A stretch of 64,000 bases of DNA from CAHJXF01 sp038225855 (lineage in GTDB: Bacteria; Pseudomonadota; Gammaproteobacteria; Burkholderiales; Burkholderiaceae_D): assembly GCA_038225855.1 (NCBI GenBank), contig JBBRQU010000004.1, positions 1 to 64,000 on the forward strand, written 5' to 3'. The position numbers were made by a program, and so were the translations under genes. Of this stretch, positions 26,029 through 35,149 are shown piece after piece. Position 1 is the first letter of the stretch. The number at the start of each line of letters is the position of its first letter. The notes under the pieces were generated by a model. That model made no database searches and was not told where the DNA came from. It saw only the letters and a program-made list of their open reading frames with translations.

Positions 26029-26942
26029 GTGCGGTTCAACGCAAGGGAATCATTCTCGCCGGGGGTTCCGGAACGCGGCTTTATCCGATCACGCGTTCGG
26101 TATCCAAGCAGCTGCTTCCGGTCTATGACAAGCCGATGATTTATTACCCGCTCAGCGCGCTGATGCTCGCGGGTATTCGGGACATATTGATTATTTCCAC
26201 GCCGCAGGACACGCCGCGTTTTCGCGAGCTCCTCGAAGATGGCTCGCAATGGGGATTGCGACTCGAATATGCGATTCAGCCTTCACCTGACGGCCTTGCG
26301 CAGGCGTTCATCATCGGTCGTGAATATCTGGACGGCAGCCCATCCGCATTGATACTCGGAGACAACATCTTTCACGGTCACGACCTCGCCCTGCATTTGC
26401 AGCGAGCCAATGCCTCGACCAGCGGAGCAACCGTATTCGCCTATCACGTGCAGGACCCCGAGCGTTACGGCGTGGTCGACTTCGATGAGCGTGGCCGGGC
26501 GTTGAGCCTCGAAGAAAAGCCGAAGGCGCCGAAATCCAATTACGCGGTGACCGGACTCTACTTTTACGACGAGCGCGTTGTCGATTTTGCAGCATCGCTC
26601 AAACCTTCCGCGCGCGGTGAATTGGAAATTACCGATCTCAATCGCGTCTATCTCGAGAGGGGCGCACTTGAAGTCGAGACGCTGGGGCGAGGATTTACCT
26701 GGCTCGATACCGGCACCCACGAGTCGCTGCTCGAGGCGGCCCAGTTCATCCATACGATCGAGAAACGGCAAGGTCTCAAAGTTGCGTGCCTCGAAGAAAT
26801 CGCCTATCACATGGGTTACGTCGATTCATCGCAGATTCGGCGTCTCGCCGCACCATTGCTCAAGAACGAATACGGCCAGTATTTGATGCGAATGCTGGAA
26901 ACCATTCCCTCTCCGCGCATCGTGCTCGGTGTCGCCGCATGA
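26025..26942 (+). CDS. rmlA: Glucose-1-phosphate thymidylyltransferase
   Basis: RmlA makes dTDP-glucose from dTTP and glucose-1-phosphate and is usually feedback-inhibited by dTDP-rhamnose. The 305-residue protein has GGSGTRLYP (13-21), SVSKQLLPVYDKPM and EEKPKAPKSNYAVTGLYFYD. The ATG overlaps the rmlB stop (ATGA) and is preceded by GAGGTGAT. The length is slightly above the usual 290. Confidence 0.95.
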   Translation: MSAVQRKGIILAGGSGTRLYPITRSVSKQLLPVYDKPMIYYPLSALMLAGIRDILIISTPQDTPRFRELLEDGSQWGLRLEYAIQPSPDGLAQAFIIGREYLDGSPSALILGDNIFHGHDLALHLQRANASTSGATVFAYHVQDPERYGVVDFDERGRALSLEEKPKAPKSNYAVTGLYFYDERVVDFAASLKPSARGELEITDLNRVYLERGALEVETLGRGFTWLDTGTHESLLEAAQFIHTIEKRQGLKVACLEEIAYHMGYVDSSQIRRLAAPLLKNEYGQYLMRMLETIPSPRIVLGVAA

Positions 26943-27484
26943 AGGTCAGTCCAACCGCGCTCCCCGAGGTCCTGCTCATCGAACCCAAGGTGTTCGGCGA
27001 CGATCGCGGGTTTTTCTTTGAAAGCTTCAATCAGCGCGCATTCGAAAGTGCGATTGGTCGTACGATTTCGTTCGTGCAGGACAATCACTCGCGCTCCGGC
27101 CAGGGTGTCTTGCGGGGACTGCACTATCAGATCCAGGACACGCAGGGGAAACTGGTTCGCGTGGTGCGCGGCGCCGTATTCGACATCGCCGTTGATCTGC
27201 GTCGCAGTTCGCCCAACTTCGGGCGATGGGCGGGAGTCGAATTGAGCGAGAAAGACCATCGCCAATTGTGGATTCCCGAAGGATTCGGTCATGGCTTTCT
27301 GGTCCTGTCCGAGAGCGCCGATTTTCTTTACAAGACCACGGACTATTGGGTGCCGGCGTATGAGCGCTGCATTGCCTGGAATGACCCGACGCTCGCGATT
27401 GAATGGCCTGTTTCGGGTCCTCCGATTGTGTCGGCAAAGGATCAGTGCGGCGTTCTTTTTGCCGACGCGGAAGTATTCGCGTAA
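26939..27484 (+). CDS. rmlC: dTDP-4-dehydrorhamnose 3,5-epimerase
   Basis: This 181-residue cupin catalyses the third rhamnose step. The catalytic His62 lies in LRGLHYQ, and DIAVDLRRSSP and IPEGFGHGF are typical core segments. Start and stop overlap the neighbouring genes by a few bases (ATGA with rmlA, TAATG with rmlD), so translation is coupled along the operon. Confidence 0.95.
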   Translation: MKVSPTALPEVLLIEPKVFGDDRGFFFESFNQRAFESAIGRTISFVQDNHSRSGQGVLRGLHYQIQDTQGKLVRVVRGAVFDIAVDLRRSSPNFGRWAGVELSEKDHRQLWIPEGFGHGFLVLSESADFLYKTTDYWVPAYERCIAWNDPTLAIEWPVSGPPIVSAKDQCGVLFADAEVFA

Positions 27485-28377
27485 TGCGTATATTGCTTTT
27501 CGGAACGAGTGGACAAGTCGGCTGGGAGTTGAGACGCGCGTTGTTGCCACTCGGTGAGGTGATAGCGATTTCGCGCCAGCAGGCCGATTTCAATCAGCCC
27601 GAATCATTGCGTCGGTGCTTCGAAAACGTCAATCCGGCTCTGGTCGTCAATGCCGTTGCGTATACCGCGGTCGATCTTGCGGAAAGCGAACCAGACGTGG
27701 CCGAATGCGTCAATGCGGCGGCGGTCGCAGTGCTCGCCGATGAAGCGTCGAAATGCGGCGCGCTGCTGATCCATTACTCCACCGACTACGTATTCGACGG
27801 CGAATCCGCAAATCCCTATGTCGAAAGCGACATTCCCAATCCGCAAGGCGCGTACGGCCGAACCAAGCGCGCGGGCGAACTCGCCGTCGAAAAGTCCCCG
27901 GGCGATTTTCTGATCTTGCGCACGAGTTGGGTTTACGCCACGCGTGGAAAGAATTTTGTGCGCACGATGCTCAAGCTCGCCGCCGAACGCGACCACCTGC
28001 GCGTGGTTGCCGACCAGCACGGCGCGCCGACGTCGGCGCGCCTGATTGCCGATTGCACTGCGCAGATCGCAGCGAGCGCAGTCCGTGAACGTGCCGAGGG
28101 CCGCTTCAAGTCCGCGATACTGCATTTGACCGCTTCTGGCGCAACCACGTGGCACGGCCTCGCTATGCGCGTCATCGACGCTGCGCGTCGTCATGATGGC
28201 GCGATGGTTCGGGTCAACAACGTGGAGCCGATTGCCACCTCCCAATACCCCACCCCGGCGAAGCGCCCGATGAACTCGCGTCTCGATACCACGCAGCTAC
28301 GAGAACGCTTTCACCTGCATCTGCCCGATTGGACGGTGGGCGTCGACCTGTGCCTCGAAGAATTGCTGCAACCGTGA
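27484..28377 (+). CDS. rmlD: dTDP-4-dehydrorhamnose reductase
   Basis: RmlD is the final NADPH-dependent step to dTDP-L-rhamnose. The 297-residue protein has GTSGQVG (8-14), the STDYVFDG loop and the YGRTK catalytic pair. It starts in the TAATG junction with rmlC and ends overlapping the GTG of wzm (GTGA). The order BACD is the one I recall from Burkholderia O-antigen clusters. Confidence 0.94.
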   Translation: MRILLFGTSGQVGWELRRALLPLGEVIAISRQQADFNQPESLRRCFENVNPALVVNAVAYTAVDLAESEPDVAECVNAAAVAVLADEASKCGALLIHYSTDYVFDGESANPYVESDIPNPQGAYGRTKRAGELAVEKSPGDFLILRTSWVYATRGKNFVRTMLKLAAERDHLRVVADQHGAPTSARLIADCTAQIAASAVRERAEGRFKSAILHLTASGATTWHGLAMRVIDAARRHDGAMVRVNNVEPIATSQYPTPAKRPMNSRLDTTQLRERFHLHLPDWTVGVDLCLEELLQP

Positions 28378-29204
28378 ATCCGAACCTTGCACCCGCGACA
28401 TCGCCGGTGGCGCTAGGCGCAAGCGTCTGGTCGCATCGACCGCTGATATGGCAATTGGTGAAGCGCGAGATTCTCGGGCGTTACCGCGGTTCGATCTTCG
28501 GTCTGGCGTGGTCGTTTTTCAATCCGATACTGATGCTCGTTGTATATACGTTCGTATTCAGCGTGATATTCGAGGCGAAATGGGGTCAGGTTCGAAACGG
28601 CAGTCGCACCGATTTCGCAATGCTGCTCTTTATCGGACTCATCGTTCACGGTTTTTTTGCCGAATGCCTGAATCGGGCGCCGTCCTTGATTCTTCAAAAC
28701 GTCAATTTTGTAAAGAAGGTCGTTTTCCCGCTGGAAATTCTGCCGCTGGTCGTCATGGGATCGGCGCTTTTTCACACCATGATCAGCTTTCTCGTATTGA
28801 TCGTTGCGCTGCTGATTTCTCGCGGCAGCCTCCCGATCACTGTGTGGTACGCGCCGTTGATCTTTTTTCCGCTCCTGCTCGCGGCCGCCGGTTTCTCATG
28901 GTTTCTCGCATCGCTGGGCGTGTTCGCGCGCGATGTGAGCCAGATCATCGGCATCGCGACGTCCGTCCTGCTGTTTCTTTCGCCGGTTTTTTATCCCATA
29001 TCGGCCGTACCCGAGGCATTCAGGTCCTTGCTGCTGGCCAATCCGCTGACGTTCATCATCGAGCAGTCGCGTGCGGTCGTGTTTTTTGGTTTCGGACCCG
29101 ATTGGCTCGGGATGCTGGTCTATCTGATTTTCAGCGTTCTGATTGCGTGGCTGGGATTTGCCTGGTTCCAGAAAACGCGAAAGGGTTTTGCTGATGTCGT
29201 CTGA
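28374..29204 (+). CDS. wzm: Wzm, ABC O-antigen exporter permease
   Basis: This 276-residue ABC-2 permease has six hydrophobic helices and the N-terminal ELxxR-like region LVKREILGRYRGSIFG, typical of Wzm/KpsM. With Wzt it moves undecaprenyl-linked polysaccharide across the inner membrane. The start is GTG 28374, overlapping the rmlD stop; no ATG fits. Its 3' end overlaps wzt by 11 bases. Confidence 0.92.
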   Translation: MNPNLAPATSPVALGASVWSHRPLIWQLVKREILGRYRGSIFGLAWSFFNPILMLVVYTFVFSVIFEAKWGQVRNGSRTDFAMLLFIGLIVHGFFAECLNRAPSLILQNVNFVKKVVFPLEILPLVVMGSALFHTMISFLVLIVALLISRGSLPITVWYAPLIFFPLLLAAAGFSWFLASLGVFARDVSQIIGIATSVLLFLSPVFYPISAVPEAFRSLLLANPLTFIIEQSRAVVFFGFGPDWLGMLVYLIFSVLIAWLGFAWFQKTRKGFADVV

Positions 29205-30426
29205 AAGAACGTCGATTCGCGTTCAGAACCTCTCGAAGTGCTATCAGGTCTACGAGCACCCGCGAGATCGCCTCAAGCAATTCATATTGCCGCGACTTCG
29301 TCGCACGGTCGCACTGAAGCCACGCCAGTACTTTCGATCGTTCTGGGCATTGCAAGACTTTTCGCTGGACGTGAAGGCCGGGGAAACAGTGGGCATCATC
29401 GGCCGCAACGGATCCGGCAAGTCGACGTTGTTGCAACTGGTGTGCGGTACTGCGACGCCTTCAGGCGGATCGATCGAAGTCGAGGGCCGGGTCGCGGCAC
29501 TGCTCGAATTGGGAGCCGGCTTCAATCCTGAATTTACCGGTCGCGAGAATGTCATGCTCAATGCGTCGGTGCTCGGCATCGAGCACAACGCAATCGCCGA
29601 AAAATTCAACGACATCGCCGCTTTCGCCGATATCGGCGAATTCATCGATCAACCGGTCAAGACCTATTCGAGCGGCATGCTGGTTCGCCTCGCGTTCGCC
29701 GTCGCCATTCATGTCGAACCTCGCGTCCTGATCGTCGATGAAGCGCTCAGCGTCGGTGATTTCGCATTCCAGAATAAATGCGTGCAGCGCCTGCGCCAAA
29801 TGCGCGATGCCGGCGTGACGCTGCTGTTCGTTTCTCACGATCTCAATACCGTGCAAACGATTTGCGATCGCGTCATTTGGCTCGACAAGGGCGCGATCGT
29901 GGCGATCGGAAACCCGGTCGAGGTGTGCCAGGAATATCAGGTCTCGATGATGGGCGGCGACGGAAGTCACGCCGCAGGCAACGAGATCATCAGTCAGCAG
30001 AGTACCGGCATGGCGCGCTTCGTCGATCTGCGCGTTGCCGATCTCTCATCGCGAAAGTCTGACGGCGCATTCAATCTAGGCGATTCGATTCGCTTTCGAT
30101 TTGCGATCGAGGCAATGGCGCGCCTGGATGCGGTGGTATTCGCAGTCAGCATTTATCGCGCCGACGGCGATTGGGTGATCGGCCAAACCAGTCGAGAGGA
30201 CGGCGTGGTCTGGAACAGCGTCGAGGCCGGAGAGCGCCTGACCGGCACGTTGTTGCTCAAACCGCTTTGCCTGGTGCCCGGCGATTATTTCGCAGCCTTC
30301 GGCGCGTATTCGACCGACCTCGCACTCTGCTTCGCTCTTTCGGATCTGACGGTGCGATTTTCCGTGCGCGCGCCGTATCCCACCTGGGGTCGCTTCGCGC
30401 ATCCGGCCGTGTGGAGCGCCACTTGA
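29194..30426 (+). CDS. wzt: Wzt, ABC O-antigen exporter ATPase with C-terminal sugar-binding domain
   Basis: This 410-residue protein has Walker A GRNGSGKST (70-78), the Wzt-type signature YSSGM, Walker B VLIVDEALSVGD and the switch His in FVSHD. After about residue 255 follows a beta-sandwich Wzt-C domain (FNLGDSIRFRF, VVFAVSIYRADG). In E. coli O8/O9a this domain recognises the modified non-reducing end of the finished glycan before export. Its presence here predicts a terminally capped polymer and fits the methyltransferase genes next in the operon. Confidence 0.93.
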   Translation: MSSERTSIRVQNLSKCYQVYEHPRDRLKQFILPRLRRTVALKPRQYFRSFWALQDFSLDVKAGETVGIIGRNGSGKSTLLQLVCGTATPSGGSIEVEGRVAALLELGAGFNPEFTGRENVMLNASVLGIEHNAIAEKFNDIAAFADIGEFIDQPVKTYSSGMLVRLAFAVAIHVEPRVLIVDEALSVGDFAFQNKCVQRLRQMRDAGVTLLFVSHDLNTVQTICDRVIWLDKGAIVAIGNPVEVCQEYQVSMMGGDGSHAAGNEIISQQSTGMARFVDLRVADLSSRKSDGAFNLGDSIRFRFAIEAMARLDAVVFAVSIYRADGDWVIGQTSREDGVVWNSVEAGERLTGTLLLKPLCLVPGDYFAAFGAYSTDLALCFALSDLTVRFSVRAPYPTWGRFAHPAVWSAT

Positions 30427-30428
30427 CC

Positions 30429-31139
30429 ATGAGCGATACGGCTGCGGCACCGATCCGTCAGCTCGACGGATTGGAGCGCATGCGCTCGCCCGCGGTCTCG
30501 ATCAACAGCCACCACTACATCTCGCTGTCGCTGTTGAATCGCTGGGTAGAAGAGGTCGCCGTTCCCGCGGCACACGGAGAGATGCTCGACTACGGATGCG
30601 GCGGCCAGCCTTATCGCGCGTTGTTCGAAACGCGCGTGAGCCGCTACGTCGGCGCCGACGTTTCATTGGCCCGTGGGATCGTTCCCGACGTGTTGTTCGA
30701 GCCGGGCAAGCAGGTTCCGCTTGCCGACCAAAGCTTCGATACCATCGCCTCGACCCAAGTGCTCGAGCATGTTGCCGATCCACATGTCTATTTGAGTGAA
30801 TGCGACAGATTGCTTCGGTCGCGCGGAACTCTTTTGATCAGCGTGCCCATGCAGTGGCGACACCATGAAGTGCCTTTCGACTACTGGCGTTTCACGCGCT
30901 ATGGGCTGATCAATCTTCTCGAGTCGCACCGCTTCGAGATCGAGTCGATCGTTTCGTGCGGGGGCACCTTTGCCTTGCTCGGCCAGATCCTGACGAGCCA
31001 TCTCGACGAGCATGGGTTCAGAAAGCAGTGGGCCATTCGCCTGATCAACCGCGTCGCTTTATGGCTCGATCGACGCCATCCGGATTCGGAAGAAACGCTG
31101 CTCTGGATGTGTGTCGCGCGCAAGGTCCCCGCGTCATGA
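30429..31139 (+). CDS. Class I SAM-dependent methyltransferase
   Basis: This 236-residue methyltransferase has motif I LDYGCGGQPY, an acidic GADVS end of strand 2, and the post-motif TQVLEHVADP. It stands two bases after wzt, and its end overlaps the next gene (ATGA at 31136-31139), so it belongs to the export-termination block. It could methylate a sugar of the repeat unit or cap. No membrane segment is seen. Confidence 0.82.
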   Translation: MSDTAAAPIRQLDGLERMRSPAVSINSHHYISLSLLNRWVEEVAVPAAHGEMLDYGCGGQPYRALFETRVSRYVGADVSLARGIVPDVLFEPGKQVPLADQSFDTIASTQVLEHVADPHVYLSECDRLLRSRGTLLISVPMQWRHHEVPFDYWRFTRYGLINLLESHRFEIESIVSCGGTFALLGQILTSHLDEHGFRKQWAIRLINRVALWLDRRHPDSEETLLWMCVARKVPAS

Positions 31140-34100
31140 ACAAGAAAAAAAACAGCGTTCAATCTGCGCAACCACCGTCGGCGCCGATTTGCCCGGTCTC
31201 GCGTTCTCGCGCAGTCGTCCCGCTCTGCGAAGTGGGCGGCTATCAGGTGTGGCGTTGCCCCGAGTCGGCGACCGATTTTGTCTGGCCGATTCCGACTGAT
31301 GCGCAGTTGAAGCAGTACTACGACCGAAAGGATTGGTTCGAGGGCGGCGAGGTCGGTGGCTATGCCGATTACGATAGCCAGACGGAGTTCTCGCTTCCGA
31401 TGGTCGAGGAAATCCTGGACTCGTTTGCCGGCGATGGCGTCGTGCGCTATGTGCTCGACGTCGGATGCGGCTACGGCACGCACCTCGCGTTGGCGGCCAA
31501 GCGCGGCTGGAAATGTTTCGGCGTCGAACTGTCGAATCACGCGCGCCAGACCGCCATCGAGCGGCACGGCGACACCATTCACATCGCCGAGCGCATCGAC
31601 GAGTTGGTGCCCCATCAATTCGATCTGGTTCTGATGCTCGATGTCGTCGAGCACGTGGGAAATCCTTATGAATTTCTCTTCGGCCTTTTCAATCGCGGCC
31701 TGATCGGTCCGCAAACCCGACTCGTCATCTCCACGCCCAACGCGCGCTCGAATGACGCGGTTGTGGCGCCTGCCGCATGGGCTTATCGTCATCCGCCGTC
31801 GCATCTGGTCTATTACTCCGCGCGCTCTCTCAAGCGACTCCTGGAAACGCTGCTGTTCGAAAACGTGAGCGTTGTGGGGACGAGTCCCCTGCGTGATCAA
31901 GCGCAGCATCACTACGAAGACGAAACCCTCGGCGCGGACGAAGCCTTGTCCGGTTACGCGGGCCTGCGATGCGAAGCGCTGGGCAGCGGCTTTTTTGCAT
32001 TCATGCAGGAACGCTACGTTCCCGGAACGTGGTCCAAGCTGGCGGAGTACGAGCACATGCCGCGCTATCAGTTCGCGCGCCAGTTCGCGCGTGACGTGCG
32101 GGTGCTGGACTTCGGATGCGGTACCGGATACGGGTCGCGATTCCTGGCCGATGTCGCCGAAGGCGTGGTCGGCCTCGACATCGACGCGGCTGCGTTGAAA
32201 TGGGCCAGTACATGGCACGACTCGACTGCCCTGCGCTTTGAACGTCGCGATGACCTGGGCGCCGGACTTCCGGACGCCTGTTTCGATCTGATCACCTGCT
32301 TCGAGATGATCGAGCACGTCGATCACGCGACGCAAATCGCGACGATCGACAACCTCGCGCGTCTCGTGACTCGCACCGGCAAGCTCATCATTTCAACGCC
32401 CAATCCGGCGGTCACGAAAAACTACGGCGAAAATCCTTATCACCTTCGCGAGATGGATGAGGAACAGTTTCTCGCTTTGCTGAACCCGCGTTTTTCGCAC
32501 GTGAGAATTGTCAAACAATGGGTTCGACCGTCGATCCTGATCGCGTCAGAAGCACAACCGGCCACCGGCGCGCTCGTGACCGCTCGGCTGCCCACCAAGG
32601 AGGTCGTCGAGGAACCGCCCGCGTTCATCGCGATTTGTTCGCACGAATCCATCGCAGCGATCCAGCCGTTTTGCACGTTCGATTCTTCGTTCGACATGGT
32701 GCTTTCGGAAACGGAAATTCAAAAGCAGCTGACCGGTCTGCGTTTCGAAAACTATCTGCTGAACGAGGGCAAGGGCGAAGCGGAGCGGCGTGCGGTCGAT
32801 GCGACCCGGATGGCCGCGCAAGTCGGCGAGGCCGGCAAAGCCCACGCGGAAGGACTTGCCGCGCAGATGCAAACGATCGAGACCATGCGTGACGCCTTCG
32901 CGACCCAAGAGGCCAACATCCAGCTATTGCGCGATGAAATCGCCGACCGCGACCGGCGACTCGCAAAACGAAATGCCCCCCAAGCTGCGGCGAGAAATCT
33001 CGCCACCGAACAGGCGCAGCAGATCGCAATTATGCAGAGCGCGTTCGAGCAGCAACGGCAAACGATCGAAGAGATGCGTCATGCCTTCGACGAGCAGGCT
33101 CACAACATCGAAGCATTGAAAGCCGAGTTGGCGAACAAGGAAGATGCACTGGCCACGCAGGCGACGACGATCGATTCGATGCGGGATGCCTTCGCGACTC
33201 AGGAGGTCAATGTTGAAGGCCTGCGCGGAGAGATCGTCGATCGCGAACGGCAGCTCGCGGGCCACGTGGCCGCGCACGAGGCAGCGGAAAACAACGCGAC
33301 AGCGCATGTGCAACAGATCGCGGCCATGCAGGGCGCGTTCGAGCAGCAACGGCAAACGATCGAGCAGATGCATAGCGCCTTCGACGAGCAGGCTCACAAC
33401 ATCGAAGCATTGAAAGCCGAGTTGGGCGACAAGGAAAATGCTCTGGCCGCGCAGGCGACGACGATCGAGGCATGGCGCGAAGACTTCCTGGAGCAAGAAA
33501 AGACCTCGCTCGAAATGCGCCAGAAGTTCGCTCTTCAGGAGCAGAACATCGGCAAGATGGTCACGGACTTCGCATTGCAGGAGCGCAATATTCGCAAGTT
33601 GCGTGAATTGCTCGCAGAAAAGGATATCGCCCTCACTCGCCACGTGGGCGATGTGGGGGAACATCTCGCCCGCAACGCGTCGCTGCACGAGGCGCTCTAT
33701 CACGGCAAACAGGAACTCGACCACACCAGAAAAAATCTGCAGGAGGTGAGCGAGGCCGCCGCTATCGTGAGAGCCGAACTGGGCGATCGCGACGAGCAGA
33801 TCGTCCGACACACGACGCGCAACGTAGAGCTCGAAACTCTGCTGGCGCGTCGGTCGGCGGAAAAGGATCAAATCACGCGACACTATGTCGCGCTCGAGAA
33901 TACGCGCTCGGTCCGCCTTGCCCGGCTGTTGCACGGCAAGTCCGGAAGCCGCTCGCCGATTCTTGAATCCACCTACCTTGTTGCGGGCGGGTTGATCCCC
34001 GCGGCCCTCAAATCGCGTCTCGCGCCGACGGCGGCGACCTTGCGCAATCGCTTCACGCGCAAGTCCGAAGGCGAAGCCGAATCATTCAAGCCCTACGTCA

Positions 34101-35149
34101 TCAAACCGCCTGGAGAAATCCGTGCGAGCCGGCCGCGGGTGCTTCACGTCATTGCGAATTTCATGACGGGTGGTTCGTCCCGGCTTGTGGTCGATTTGCT
34201 GGAGCATTTGGGCGGGGAATACGAACAGCGCGTCTTGACTAGTTTCATTCCCGATCCGCCCAATTACGTGGGCGCCGATGTCACCGAGATTCGCCAAGGT
34301 GAAGACGCGGGGCGGATTCGCGAAGTGATCGAAAGATTCAATCCGCATGTCGTTCACGTACATTACTGGGGCGATTGCGACGAGCCGTGGTATCGCGTGG
34401 CATTCGAGGAAGCCCATCGCGCCCGCTGCAAGGTGATCCAGAACATCAATACGCCGGTTGCGCCCTATCCGGATGCCGCCATCGACCGCAACGTATTCGT
34501 CAGCCGCTACGTGCTCGAACACTTCGGCGACGCGCACGCCCACAACACGGTGGTCTATCCAGGCTCCGATTTTTCGTTGTTCAACGCGGTCCGCAGGCCG
34601 GGCCGAGCGCAGCGCTGCATCGGTATGGTCTACCGGTTGGAACGCGACAAGCTCAATGAGGCGGCGATCGACCCATTCATTGAAGCGGCTCGTCTCATGC
34701 GAGGGCTGAAGTGCCTCATCGTCGGCGGTGGGTCGCTGCTCGAACCGTTCAAGGAGCGCGTTCGCATCGCGGGCGTCGAGGAGGCCTTCGAGTTTGCCGG
34801 ATATGTCAGTTATCAGAGCCTTCCGGCGCTTTATAAACGCATGGATGTATTCGTCGCGCCGATCTGGAAAGAAAGCTTCGGGCAGGTCAGCGCATTTGCG
34901 ATGAACATGGGAATTCCCGTGATTGGCTATGACATCGGTGCGATTCCGGAGATCGTTGCCGATCCCTCGCTGGTCGCCCCCGCGGGCGATTCCGTGGCGC
35001 TCGCGGCGATCGCCATCAGGCTGGTGCGCGACGACCAGGCGCGCGAAGCGATCGGTGTCGCGAACCAGAAACGCGCCGGTCGCATGTTTTCGGTGGAAGC
35101 GATGATCGGGTCGTATCGCGACCTCTACAGCGAACTGATCAATCAATGA
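31136..35149 (+). CDS. Dual methyltransferase / coiled-coil / GT4 fusion; candidate O-antigen chain terminator
   Basis: In this 1337-residue protein, a zinc-free N-terminal region is followed by methyltransferase 1 (motif I VLDVGCGYG, 106-114) and methyltransferase 2 (VLDFGCGTG, 323-331, with FEMIEHV). A long charged coiled coil spans about 550-930. A GT4/GT-B glycosyltransferase runs from about 999 to the end (HVIANFMTGG; ExxFG with Glu1246, then IPEIV). The coil holds two 98-residue repeats (572-669, 670-767) and the start of a third. Capping enzymes such as WbdD, WbbB and WsaE combine methyl-, kinase or glycosyltransferase modules, and WbdD and WbbB use a coil as a length ruler. By analogy and by its place after wzt, I infer the same role here. 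The domain order differs from those examples, and activity is not proven. Confidence 0.75.
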   Translation: MNKKKNSVQSAQPPSAPICPVSRSRAVVPLCEVGGYQVWRCPESATDFVWPIPTDAQLKQYYDRKDWFEGGEVGGYADYDSQTEFSLPMVEEILDSFAGDGVVRYVLDVGCGYGTHLALAAKRGWKCFGVELSNHARQTAIERHGDTIHIAERIDELVPHQFDLVLMLDVVEHVGNPYEFLFGLFNRGLIGPQTRLVISTPNARSNDAVVAPAAWAYRHPPSHLVYYSARSLKRLLETLLFENVSVVGTSPLRDQAQHHYEDETLGADEALSGYAGLRCEALGSGFFAFMQERYVPGTWSKLAEYEHMPRYQFARQFARDVRVLDFGCGTGYGSRFLADVAEGVVGLDIDAAALKWASTWHDSTALRFERRDDLGAGLPDACFDLITCFEMIEHVDHATQIATIDNLARLVTRTGKLIISTPNPAVTKNYGENPYHLREMDEEQFLALLNPRFSHVRIVKQWVRPSILIASEAQPATGALVTARLPTKEVVEEPPAFIAICSHESIAAIQPFCTFDSSFDMVLSETEIQKQLTGLRFENYLLNEGKGEAERRAVDATRMAAQVGEAGKAHAEGLAAQMQTIETMRDAFATQEANIQLLRDEIADRDRRLAKRNAPQAAARNLATEQAQQIAIMQSAFEQQRQTIEEMRHAFDEQAHNIEALKAELANKEDALATQATTIDSMRDAFATQEVNVEGLRGEIVDRERQLAGHVAAHEAAENNATAHVQQIAAMQGAFEQQRQTIEQMHSAFDEQAHNIEALKAELGDKENALAAQATTIEAWREDFLEQEKTSLEMRQKFALQEQNIGKMVTDFALQERNIRKLRELLAEKDIALTRHVGDVGEHLARNASLHEALYHGKQELDHTRKNLQEVSEAAAIVRAELGDRDEQIVRHTTRNVELETLLARRSAEKDQITRHYVALENTRSVRLARLLHGKSGSRSPILESTYLVAGGLIPAALKSRLAPTAATLRNRFTRKSEGEAESFKPYVIKPPGEIRASRPRVLHVIANFMTGGSSRLVVDLLEHLGGEYEQRVLTSFIPDPPNYVGADVTEIRQGEDAGRIREVIERFNPHVVHVHYWGDCDEPWYRVAFEEAHRARCKVIQNINTPVAPYPDAAIDRNVFVSRYVLEHFGDAHAHNTVVYPGSDFSLFNAVRRPGRAQRCIGMVYRLERDKLNEAAIDPFIEAARLMRGLKCLIVGGGSLLEPFKERVRIAGVEEAFEFAGYVSYQSLPALYKRMDVFVAPIWKESFGQVSAFAMNMGIPVIGYDIGAIPEIVADPSLVAPAGDSVALAAIAIRLVRDDQAREAIGVANQKRAGRMFSVEAMIGSYRDLYSELINQ
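32849..33480 (+). repeat. 294-base tandem repeat in the coiled-coil coding region
   Basis: Unit 1 is 32849-33142 and unit 2 is 33143-33436, each 98 codons (14 heptads); a partial third unit begins at 33437. The last third of the units is nearly identical in DNA, including third-codon positions: for example 33041-33069 equals 33335-33363, and the run ending in GCCGAGTTG matches for over 40 bases. This indicates a recent duplication or gene conversion. Confidence 0.88.
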
